Assembly: GCA_044227505.1 (NCBI GenBank)
Contig: JBGAWP010000068.1
Location: 1 to 21,504 of the forward strand
DNA from: UBA7236 sp044227505
Lineage (GTDB): Bacteria; Bacteroidota; Bacteroidia; Chitinophagales; BACL12
Length of the DNA stretch: 21,504 nt
Direction of reading: 5' to 3'
The notes under the pieces were generated by a model. That model ran no database searches. It was given only the letters and a program-made list of their open reading frames with translations, and was not told the origin of the DNA. A program made the translations under genes and the position numbers. The first letter of the stretch is position 1, and the number at the start of each line of letters is the position of its first letter. Shown in pieces: positions 15,701 through 21,504 of the stretch.

Positions 15701-16321
15701 ATTGGTGGTGATGGTTGGGCATACGATATTGGATTTAGCGGATTGGATCATGTATTATCCACAGGTGAAAATGTAAATATTTTTGTTTTGGATACAGAAG
15801 TATATTCCAATACCGGCGGACAAAAATCAAAATCAACTCCTATAGGAGCAAGTGCTAAATTTTCCATCAACGGAAAACGCACAGGAAAAAAAGACCTGGC
15901 ATTGCAGGCTATAGCACATGGTAAGGCATATGTTGCACAAATTGCCATGGGCGCAAACGACGTGCATACCGTTAAAACAATACAGGAAGCAGAAGCTTTT
16001 CCGGGACCATCGTTAATAATTGCATATAGTCACTGTATCGCCCACGGTTATGATATGTGTCACGGAAATGATCAGCAAAAAAATGCAGTGAATGCCGGAT
16101 ATTGGCCATTGTTCAGATATAATCCTTTAAAAGAAAAAGGTAGCCGATTTACATTGGATTCTAAAGAACCTACAATTCCACTTAGTGAATTCATGTATCA
16201 TGAAAACCGATTTGATCTGATTAAAACCAAAGACCCTGAATTGGCTGAATTGTTCTTACACGAAGCCGAGGCCGGAATAAAAGAGCGTTTAGAAAGATTG
16301 AATATTTTGAAAGCATTATGA
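12740..16321 (+). CDS. nifJ: Pyruvate:ferredoxin (flavodoxin) oxidoreductase, single chain
   Basis: A 1193-residue homodimeric-type PFOR; it oxidises pyruvate with CoA to acetyl-CoA and CO2 and reduces ferredoxin or flavodoxin. Domain I has YPITPSSAMGE with Thr49, EMQSEAGA with Glu82 (thiamine activation) and ARALATHALSIFGDH with Arg132 (pyruvate carboxylate). The inserted ferredoxin domain has CSQCGKCFLICP (Cys708, 711, 714, 718) and CTGCNLCVEYCP (Cys766, 769, 772, 776). Proximal cluster ligands are Cys840, Cys843, Cys868 and Cys1099, with the same spacing as Desulfovibrio PFOR. The thiamine site is GDGWAYDIGF (990-999) to YSNTGGQ (1022-1028). Length is normal. It is divergent from nuoA, the likely user of its reduced ferredoxin. 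Confidence 0.96.
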   Translation: MAELIEKPLDILSPTKEKEAVVRDIMDGNEAAATIAYKTNEICAIYPITPSSAMGEWADEWSSKDKKNIFGQVPRIIEMQSEAGAAGTIHGALTGGALATTFTCSQGLLLMIPNMYKIAGELTPTVFHIAARALATHALSIFGDHSDVMACRSTGFSMLFGCNAQEAMDMALIAQASTLKARVPFLNIFDGFRTSHELSEVEIIPDSTIKAMINMDDVLAHRRRSLNPANPFIKGTAQNPDVFFQSREAGNNYYLQVPGIVKQTMQQFAELTGRKYNLYEYYGAADAENIIVIMGSGAGAVQELVDYLNATGEKTGVVVIRLYRPFFVKDFIDVLPKTVKRIAVLDRCKEPGAIGEPLYMDVISALHEEFTGKLPHVIGGRYGLASKEFNAGMVKAIFAELKKVKPIKHFTIGIEDDVTHLSLDYDKTFSLEQQYYFRGLFFELGADGTVSANKNSIKIIGDTTGDYVQGYFVYDSKKSGSLTVSHLRAGKKPIRSAYLINSANFIACHHFNYLKKYDVLKDAEEGATFLLNAPYSKEEVWNKLPEKIQEEIILKKLKFYVINATAVAKETGMGSRINTILQTCFFAISNVIPKETAIRKIKDAIYESYFKKGEAVINKNYEAVDKTLEDLFEINYSDLPTGHLKLDAPVPDNSSEFVKNVLARIISGEGDELPVSAFPVDGVYPSGTTQYEKRNIAENIPVWDEQLCSQCGKCFLICPHAAIRCKVYEKDALENTPATFKSHDPIGKEFFKEHEAYTLQVSVEDCTGCNLCVEYCPVESRTEPGHKAINMVDKMNLVESERINWDYFLALPDIDRERINKNTVKGTQLLQPLFEFSGACAGCGETPYLKLLTQLFGDRMIVANATGCSSIFGGNLPTTPWSFNHDGEGPAWANSLFEDNAEFGLGIKLATDKKMEIAHDLLLEMKEDVGEELVNSIIGTHATGEADIKKQKSQINELRKRLRTIKSPQANILIQLADFLAEKSVWIIGGDGWAYDIGFSGLDHVLSTGENVNIFVLDTEVYSNTGGQKSKSTPIGASAKFSINGKRTGKKDLALQAIAHGKAYVAQIAMGANDVHTVKTIQEAEAFPGPSLIIAYSHCIAHGYDMCHGNDQQKNAVNAGYWPLFRYNPLKEKGSRFTLDSKEPTIPLSEFMYHENRFDLIKTKDPELAELFLHEAEAGIKERLERLNILKAL

Positions 16322-16398
16322 TGGTTAGGAGATAATTAAGTTTTGAATATTACAATGTATACAGGGTAGATTTCGTTAGGTAGTGAACCAGCTGCTTT

Positions 16399-17184
16399 AT
16401 GAGACCTACCCTCTTTTATTTAATAGTTGTATATGTGTTTTTTTCAGCTTGCGAAAGAACCCCAAAGGAAGATGCATATTTAATGGCAATTGAAAGATCC
16501 AATGTTTTTATATCTGAAGCGAATGAATGGACAAAAGCTCTTACAATATCTCAATCATCACGTGATCCTCGCGTTGAAACAGTGGAGATGCAACTTAAAC
16601 TAAAAAATATAGATAGTGTAACTATATCGTTTATTAAAGAGTTGGAGAAAAATAAAGTTGAAATTAAATCAACAAAACTTAATCAATTTAAGAAAGATTT
16701 AATTAGGAATAATATTAAATCGACCAACTGGGATTATTTTTTTGAGGATGATTTTTACTGGGAACCCGAAATAGAAATGATCCCTTATCAGGTGGCGATC
16801 AACGATGTTTCCTTATTGGCAAATCAAATGTTAATGTACTATGCAAGAAGTTTCCACTGGTCAGATATGAGAATAGATAAACCGCAGGCTATTTTTAAGA
16901 TAGATTCAAATACCTATTTAGCATTATTTGCATATGGTCCTGAAAAAGAAATTCCACCACAGGTGACAATTAATTCAATAATGCATAATGAACAAAAATT
17001 ATCTCCTGATCAGTACTCATTTCAGTATAGAACAGGATTTTATGGTGTAATTATGAATTTAAATAGAAGTGTAAATGATATGTTGGGGGAATATATTATT
17101 AGATATGAAATTAATTGGAATGTGAAGGGGAAAAAACAAGAATTTAAGTATGAGTATGTAAATTTATTTTTGATTGAAGAATAA
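16399..17184 (+). CDS. Lipoprotein of unknown function
   Basis: A 261-residue protein with a lipoprotein signal: MRPTLFYLIVVYVFFSAC, with the lipidated Cys at residue 18, so it should be envelope-anchored. Residues about 20-110 look largely helical and charged (for example LEKNKVEIKSTKLNQFKK). Residues about 160-261 look like a beta-sandwich, with alternating patterns such as SNTYLALFAYG and GEYIIRYEINWNV. I do not recognise a family. It starts 77 nt after the PFOR stop with no clear promoter between, so it could be read through from PFOR, but nothing links the functions. The divide of helical N-half and Ig-like C-half loosely recalls GldM-type periplasmic proteins; that is not an assignment. 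Confidence 0.75.
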   Translation: MRPTLFYLIVVYVFFSACERTPKEDAYLMAIERSNVFISEANEWTKALTISQSSRDPRVETVEMQLKLKNIDSVTISFIKELEKNKVEIKSTKLNQFKKDLIRNNIKSTNWDYFFEDDFYWEPEIEMIPYQVAINDVSLLANQMLMYYARSFHWSDMRIDKPQAIFKIDSNTYLALFAYGPEKEIPPQVTINSIMHNEQKLSPDQYSFQYRTGFYGVIMNLNRSVNDMLGEYIIRYEINWNVKGKKQEFKYEYVNLFLIEE

Positions 17185-17194
17185 TTCAACCCTC

Positions 17195-17221
17195 CTTCGC
17201 GTTTACTTCGCGCCCTTCGCC
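17195..17221. repeat. CTTCGCG short repeats after the lipoprotein gene
   Basis: CTTCGCG at 17195-17201 and 17206-17212, then CTTCGCC at 17215-17221, lie just downstream of the stop at 17184. Steps are 11 and 9 nt. They have a GC content unlike the surroundings and look like another short intergenic repeat class. There is no hairpin of note. Confidence 0.4.
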
Positions 17222-17319
17222 TATTCGAGGCCATCGAACATCAATTCCATCTGTATTTAATATCAAAATCATAATTACTTAAAGTAAACTGCAATTATAA
17301 TACCCTGATGTGGCTATTG

Positions 17320-17385
17320 TTAACCCACTGTCAACATTATAACAACTTACCATAAACTAAATCTAAACTTAATATTAATTTAACT
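17320..17385 (+). promoter_or_regulatory. Array of 11-bp direct repeats, Pho-box-like operator
   Basis: Pentamers recur at an exact 11-bp step: TTAAC (17320), TCAAC (17331), ACAAC (17342), TAAAC (17353), TAAAC (17364) and a weaker TTAAT (17375). All sit just upstream of the -7 element at 17406. Eleven-bp-period direct repeats are the known binding pattern of PhoB-family response regulators, and TTAAC-like words are seen in Pho boxes outside the enterobacteria. The downstream gene belongs to a phosphate-selective porin family, which fits. No other binding protein is excluded. Confidence 0.6.
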
Positions 17386-17405
17386 TACTAGCCAAAAGTC
17401 CATTT

Positions 17406-17413
17406 TATATTTG
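17406..17413 (+). promoter_or_regulatory. -7 promoter element of the porin gene
   Basis: TATATTTG is an exact match to the Bacteroidota -7 consensus TAnnTTTG and lies 19 nt before the porin ATG. No TTG-type -33 element is found at the normal distance. That place is taken by the end of the 11-bp repeat array (about 17380-17385), as expected for an activator-dependent promoter. Confidence 0.55.
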
Positions 17414-17432
17414 CAGCACTAAACAACATAAT

Positions 17433-18554
17433 ATGCAAATTAAACTTAAAGGACTGCTTGTAATTGCTGTATTCTGCAGCTCACAGCTGTTTTCTCAGAC
17501 TGAAACCACCTTTAACCCAACCATCAAGGTTAAGGCTTTGGTACATTCAAGATTTGAAGCATCGCTTACCGACAGCATTGACGTGCAAAACAAATTCGCT
17601 TCCGATCCAGTAGCTGCAAACTTCAGAATGCGCCGCATCGAATTACGGACTGATATTAAATTGAATGATAAATTCAGCGGAGTAGTGCGCGTGCAATTAC
17701 CAGAATTAAAAGGTTCTAATATTGGCAGAACTATTGAGTTGGCCTATATGGAATATAAATGGTCGGATGCAATTTCTGTTCGTGCAGGCCAATTTAAAAT
17801 GCCTTATGAGTTGGATGAATTAACAAGTCACGAAGATCTTCGTATGGTTGATCGCGGTACTACAAGTGTTTTATTTGTTTCCAATAATCTCGCTTCTTAC
17901 CAACCCGGCGTTATGTTATTCGGAACGTTCATGAAAGAAAAAACTCCCCTCAATTATTATCTCGCTGTTGCTAACGGAAGCAGCAGAGCAGTAAATTATG
18001 ATGATAATTCGCAAAAAAATATTGTTGGCCGTTTGGAATACTCCTTTATAAAAGGAGTGCGTTTAGGTGTAAATGCACAAAATATTTCACTTAAAGATCA
18101 GAATACTAATTCCTATGGTGCTGATCTTAGTATTCAGAAAAATATTACTAAAAAAACAAAGTTGATACTGGAAGGTGAATACATTCAGGGAATTAATACT
18201 TCGTCGTTTGTAACAACAGTTAACGATGATACCACCGGTGCTGAAATTAAAATAGATGATTTTACTATGGGTGGATATTTTGCACAGGCATTATTCAAAA
18301 TTGACATCGATAAACCATGGTGCAAAACATTCGAAGTTGGAGGGAAGTTTGAAAATACCGATCCAAATACTTTTGTTTCTGATGACAATAATGATTATAC
18401 CACAATTACCGGAAACATCGGATTTACTTTCCTCCCCGATAATATGGCAAGATTGCAATTAAATGTTGTGAATACTTCTTGGGCAAGCCCTGTTTCTCCC
18501 GGAGGCATTGATTCCGGAAATATGTTTATAGCCCAATTTCAGTTGAAAATATAA
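17433..18554 (+). CDS. Outer-membrane porin, OprO/OprP (Porin_O_P) family
   Basis: A 373-residue protein with a Sec signal peptide (MQIKLKGLLVIAVFCSSQLFSQ). It has the family pattern at residues about 65-165: FRMRRIELRTDIKLNDKFSG, ELAYMEYKWSDAISVRAGQF, KMPYELDELTSHEDLRMVDR, then ASYQPGVMLFG. The alternating hydrophobic strands and the final strand IAQFQLKI fit a 16-strand barrel. OprP-type members take up phosphate or polyphosphate; the exact substrate cannot be read from sequence. The upstream 11-bp repeat array is consistent with phosphate-starvation control. It ends convergent with the Omp28-like gene, separated by a long hairpin. Confidence 0.9.
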   Translation: MQIKLKGLLVIAVFCSSQLFSQTETTFNPTIKVKALVHSRFEASLTDSIDVQNKFASDPVAANFRMRRIELRTDIKLNDKFSGVVRVQLPELKGSNIGRTIELAYMEYKWSDAISVRAGQFKMPYELDELTSHEDLRMVDRGTTSVLFVSNNLASYQPGVMLFGTFMKEKTPLNYYLAVANGSSRAVNYDDNSQKNIVGRLEYSFIKGVRLGVNAQNISLKDQNTNSYGADLSIQKNITKKTKLILEGEYIQGINTSSFVTTVNDDTTGAEIKIDDFTMGGYFAQALFKIDIDKPWCKTFEVGGKFENTDPNTFVSDDNNDYTTITGNIGFTFLPDNMARLQLNVVNTSWASPVSPGGIDSGNMFIAQFQLKI

Positions 18555-18556
18555 GG

Positions 18557-18625
18557 GAGTGGTGAATAGTGAGTGGTGAGTAAATTTCGAATCGGAGCTT
18601 ACTCACAACTCACTATTAACTACTC
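18557..18625. terminator. Long heptamer-repeat hairpin between convergent genes
   Basis: The left arm 18557-18583 (GAGTGGTGAATAGTGAGTGG, then TGAGTAA) and right arm 18599-18625 are reverse complements with 3 mismatches in 27. The loop is 15 nt (18584-18598). The arms are built from the same GTGAGTA/ACTCACN heptamers as the nuo islands, and the loop contains the same AATTTCGA core. It starts 2 nt after the porin stop and ends 6 nt before the stop of the opposite gene. A two-way terminator role is likely from position and structure, but there is no T run. Confidence 0.6.
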
Positions 18626-18631
18626 ACCATC

Positions 18632-19498
18632 TTAATCAATTATTTCTATCTCCGCAGCTTGTAAAACCTCCTTATTATCAGCCTCGAAATTATGCACAAA
18701 GGCTACAACACTCATATTATCCGCATTCCAATCATCATCCAAAATATAAGTATAATTAAATATATATCCTCTTCCGGCAACATTTTCTTCCGGTAAATTA
18801 TCTCCGGAATAATAGGTCAACATTTTTCTTAGAACATGATTGTGTTCATAGTCATCCACTTCACCTGCATCAGTAATTTGCGCAGCAATAATGCCACTTT
18901 CTAAAAGAGATACACTTAGATGATTTGTTAAACTCACACCAGATGTATAATCAATGGTAACAGTTAGTGTTAATTCTCTGGAAATAGCATCGTATACTTT
19001 TGATAAAACAATATTACAAGGTGGAACTTCACTTAATCTGTCGTTTGTATAACTCACAATATTTGTTGGAGGTTCTGCAAGATATCCGTCATCACTAAAA
19101 TCAACTCTATCCATAAAACTTGCAGGATGACCAACTACCGGACCTAAATAATCATCATCTAATGCCTCTGCTTCATCAGTAAGAAAATTCTGGTCCAGAT
19201 ATAACGGATCACCAAAATAATTATATTCCGCAATAGCAACTACTTGCGTTGGATTTGCAGCAATGGCCAGTGCTATCGCCTCATGTGCATCAGGACAATT
19301 TACACAGGCAGCTCCGGTAAAATCTTCAATTAATACTACTTTGTCGTCTGGAGTTTGTGGTGTACCAATATATGTTTCATAATCTGTTTCAATCAGATTG
19401 ATTGCAGGGCCAACTTCTTTACAGGAGTACATTTGAAACACCATAATACAACCGAATAAAAACAAATATTTTACTCGGGATAAAAAATTATTTTTCAT
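18632..19498 (-). CDS. Omp28-like outer-membrane lipoprotein with thioredoxin-fold CxxC
   Basis: I choose the ATG at 19496-19498 (MKNNFLSRVKYLFLF, 288 residues); the longer frame begins with TTG. A lipoprotein signal ends at YSC (Cys26). KVVLIEDFTGAACVNCPDAH (53-72) is a thioredoxin-like strand-helix with Cys65-x-x-Cys68, as found in Omp28-type proteins of Bacteroidota. The C-terminal part (about 160-288) is a beta-rich domain with SREPLTL-like alternation (SRELTLTVTIDYTSGV). It begins 21 nt after the DUF6029 stop, so the two are one operon. A redox or thiol role at the outer membrane is suggested by CxxC but not proven. Confidence 0.85.
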   Translation of the reverse strand: MKNNFLSRVKYLFLFGCIMVFQMYSCKEVGPAINLIETDYETYIGTPQTPDDKVVLIEDFTGAACVNCPDAHEAIALAIAANPTQVVAIAEYNYFGDPLYLDQNFLTDEAEALDDDYLGPVVGHPASFMDRVDFSDDGYLAEPPTNIVSYTNDRLSEVPPCNIVLSKVYDAISRELTLTVTIDYTSGVSLTNHLSVSLLESGIIAAQITDAGEVDDYEHNHVLRKMLTYYSGDNLPEENVAGRGYIFNYTYILDDDWNADNMSVVAFVHNFEADNKEVLQAAEIEIID

Positions 19499-19519
19499 AT
19501 TCTTTCTATTAAAATTCAA

Positions 19520-21109
19520 TTAAAAAGTTGTTACCAATCCTGCTTTCAATCCACTGAATGCAGGTTCATATCTGCATACTCCACCTGTACAAACAATACC
19601 CGCAATTTGTTTTACATAATTCAACGTAATTTTTGACGATTTATGTGTAAATCCACCAAATACAGAATAATAATGCAACGCTTCTTCTGTAAGCAACGGA
19701 TCATAATTCCACATATCACTTATAGCAAAACTCCATTTTGGCGCAATATTAAATTCCACAAGACCATATATCCAACTTCCATAATCCTGTTCTGTACTTT
19801 GATATTGTAATTCCATACGCATCGATTTTTTCTTGTCGAATTTATATACAAATTCCGCAAATGGAGTTATTGCTTCAACAATCGGAATGTCCGGATGGTT
19901 TTCAAAAATTTCCTGATGATATGTAATATATTGCCCCCCTAATAATAATTTATATTTTGGTTTGCGCATTTCAAAATCAACAAATATCTCTTGAAATAGT
20001 TGAACACTATCGTTGGTCACATTAGAATAATTCGCATTGATCGTGTACCCTTTTTTCGGAGTGAAAGTTAAATTCATCTGATAGGCTAATTCCCCCAATT
20101 CCTGCGCTACAGCTTGATAACGTGCAGTTAATCGCAATGAATTTTGTTTTGTAAGTGCAGGAAGATAATCCATAATGCCATCCAATTGTGTTTCATTTGG
20201 TGAAACGCGCATTACCCAATTATCTACCATTCTTACCTGACCTGTTATTCCAAATCCATTTCCAATTTTTGAGGTGGAATACGAAAGTGAGGAATAAATA
20301 ACAGAACCATTATCATTTACTAACTGATTATCAATATCTTTAATTGCTTCCTGACTTTTTTGTGCATATTCAATATACCAGCTTACATCTTTAACTGTAA
20401 GAGTATTGTATACGGAACCTGCATACATATTAAATTTCGGAACAAATCGATCTTCCAGATCATATCCGTTTATCTGATCAACGATCACATTCATGTTTTC
20501 CTGATCAATAGTTCTGTTAACAAAAGCAGCACCCGGAGCAATTTGAATATTTTGATTTTTAGTTGGAATAATTCCCTCAATATTTGCACCTTTAATTACC
20601 GGATCATATCTTGTAAAAAGATTTTTCATTTGTCCACCTATCGCCTTAACGGTCCAATTTTCATTAATATCATATTGCACTTCCATTCCAAATAAAGCAT
20701 TATCAATCCCCAACGTGCGTTCTTCATACGCTCTGAAAACCAAACCACTTCCAAATTGATCATATACATATCCACCTGTAATGGTCAGAGCTTCAATCTT
20801 TTTTTTGATATACCATCTTCCTATACCAGCATCCGAGTATGGTATTCCGGGATTATGCAGATTGGAATTATTAAAAATATCCAGTCTTAACCCGGCTTCA
20901 AGACCGAATTGATCATTCCTGTAACTCGTGTTCAACCACCCATTTGCACCGCTTAACAGGTTGTCGTAATGTGGTGTTCCCGTTGCACCAATTGCAGAAT
21001 CACTTTGGTAGAATTCCGTATTCAGTTGCAGATCACCTGAAAAACTGCTCTGGGCTATTAGCGCACTTATCCCGAAACAAAAGGGTAAAATCAGTATTTT
21101 TTTTCTCAT
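19520..21109 (-). CDS. DUF6029-type outer-membrane beta-barrel protein
   Basis: The start is placed at the ATG 21107-21109 (MRKKILILPFCFGISALIAQ), giving a clear Sec signal peptide and 529 residues; an upstream TTG extension of 18 residues is not signal-like. DLQLNTEFYQSDSAIGA follows the signal, and YDQFGSGLVFRAYEERTLGI, then DNALFGMEVQY (117-146), matches what I recall of the DUF6029 family. The remainder is amphipathic strands, as in a barrel, ending in AGLVTTF. Two Cys near the C-terminus form CTGGVC. Function of the family is unknown. It is the first gene of an operon with the Omp28-like lipoprotein and divergent from a TlpA-like gene. Confidence 0.85.
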   Translation of the reverse strand: MRKKILILPFCFGISALIAQSSFSGDLQLNTEFYQSDSAIGATGTPHYDNLLSGANGWLNTSYRNDQFGLEAGLRLDIFNNSNLHNPGIPYSDAGIGRWYIKKKIEALTITGGYVYDQFGSGLVFRAYEERTLGIDNALFGMEVQYDINENWTVKAIGGQMKNLFTRYDPVIKGANIEGIIPTKNQNIQIAPGAAFVNRTIDQENMNVIVDQINGYDLEDRFVPKFNMYAGSVYNTLTVKDVSWYIEYAQKSQEAIKDIDNQLVNDNGSVIYSSLSYSTSKIGNGFGITGQVRMVDNWVMRVSPNETQLDGIMDYLPALTKQNSLRLTARYQAVAQELGELAYQMNLTFTPKKGYTINANYSNVTNDSVQLFQEIFVDFEMRKPKYKLLLGGQYITYHQEIFENHPDIPIVEAITPFAEFVYKFDKKKSMRMELQYQSTEQDYGSWIYGLVEFNIAPKWSFAISDMWNYDPLLTEEALHYYSVFGGFTHKSSKITLNYVKQIAGIVCTGGVCRYEPAFSGLKAGLVTTF

Positions 21110-21220
21110 ATCGAATTGGTTTCCCGGCACTAAGTTAAAAAGGTGAAACGAATTACAATGCAAGATTATCGGTTCAAATTACGCTAAGGCCTGATTTTAC
21201 AAGCATATTATGTGTTCGGG

Positions 21221-21228
21221 CAAATGTA
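21221..21228 (-). promoter_or_regulatory. -7 element upstream of the DUF6029 gene
   Basis: On the minus strand TACATTTG (21228-21221) matches TAnnTTTG exactly. No convincing -33 element lies at the right distance. The expected start site is about 105 nt before the ATG at 21109. Confidence 0.4.
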
Positions 21229-21311
21229 ATATTCATGTAATTTTCTAATTTGATGAATCATTTTGGATAATTTGCCCTTTATGGAATGGCATAAATATTG
21301 ACTGAGATGCC

Positions 21312-21319
21312 TATCTTTG
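21312..21319 (+). promoter_or_regulatory. -7 element upstream of the TlpA-like gene
   Basis: TATCTTTG matches TAnnTTTG exactly and lies 21 nt before the ATG at 21341. No -33 element of the expected spacing is seen. Confidence 0.4.
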
Positions 21320-21340
21320 AACTATAAAAAAATCAAAATA

Positions 21341-21504
21341 ATGAGGAAATTGGTGTTAATGCCCTTTGTTATTCTCTTGTGTACACTAGCTGTAAAAGCA
21401 CAGGATCCTATTCCTGCCTTGAGTTTATATGATATTAAAGGGAATAAAGTGGAGATATCCGATTATAAAGGGGATGGTAAGATTCAGATTTTCAGTTTCT
21501 GGGC
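21341..21504 (+). CDS. TlpA-like thiol-disulfide oxidoreductase, 5' part only
   Basis: An ATG opens a frame that runs off the window after 54 codons. It has a Sec signal peptide (MRKLVLMPFVILLCTLAVKAQ) and then the start of a thioredoxin fold: IPALSLYDIKGNKVEISDYK, followed by IQIFSFWA. In the TlpA/AlkHP family FWA is directly followed by the active-site WCxxC, which would fall just outside. It is divergent from the DUF6029/Omp28 operon, and both sides carry thioredoxin-fold proteins. Confidence 0.8.
   Translation, partial: MRKLVLMPFVILLCTLAVKAQDPIPALSLYDIKGNKVEISDYKGDGKIQIFSFW

Noticed and set aside
16322..16398. Promoter for the lipoprotein at 16399
   Set aside because: TAAGTTTTG near 16338 has one base too many for TAnnTTTG and no -33 partner; not called.
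17329..17335. Enterobacterial Pho box (CTGTCAA at 17329)
   Set aside because: The single CTGTCAA resembles half of the E. coli site, but the second half does not follow; the TTAAC-type 11-bp array explains the region better.

Overview
The window looks like a chromosomal segment of a Bacteroidota bacterium, probably in or near the Chitinophagales/Saprospiria group. The pointers are AT-rich DNA, starts without Shine-Dalgarno sites, several TAnnTTTG-type -7 promoter elements, and families typical of the phylum (Omp28-like lipoprotein, DUF6029 barrel, Porin_O_P porin). The lineage is inferred from these features; no marker gene is present to fix it.

Layout. Positions 1-919 hold a possible protein C-terminus, an intergenic inverted repeat and a small lipoprotein. 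Positions 920-1316 hold a nested inverted repeat between two convergent genes. Positions 1317-12404 are one long minus-strand operon for respiratory complex I, read as nuoA-B-C-D-H-I-J-K-L-M-N followed by a 120-residue unknown protein. Divergent from nuoA is a single-chain pyruvate:ferredoxin oxidoreductase (12740-16321, plus strand), then an orphan lipoprotein (16399-17184) and a phosphate-selective-type porin (17433-18554). On the minus strand an Omp28-like thioredoxin-fold lipoprotein (18632-19498) follows a DUF6029 outer-membrane barrel (19520-21109). A TlpA-like gene starts divergently at 21341 and runs off the end.

How it fits together. The nuo operon has no nuoE, nuoF or nuoG: the NADH-oxidising module is missing, and the site where it would lie (9441-9635) holds only short repeats. 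The quinone site (NuoD His25/Tyr74), the N2 ligands in NuoB and both [4Fe-4S] motifs of NuoI are intact, so the enzyme should still pass electrons to quinone. With a ferredoxin-reducing PFOR next door, a ferredoxin- or flavodoxin-fed complex I is the most economical reading. NuoM lacks the TM7 lysine expected in antiporter-like subunits.

The other main signals are regulatory or repeat DNA. There is an array of five or six units of 11-bp period upstream of the porin that resembles a Pho box. Four islands of 7-8-bp-period repeats interrupt the nuo operon, each beginning at or within a stop codon. A 108-bp element occurs twice without indels, and a symmetrical nested inverted repeat lies near the left end.
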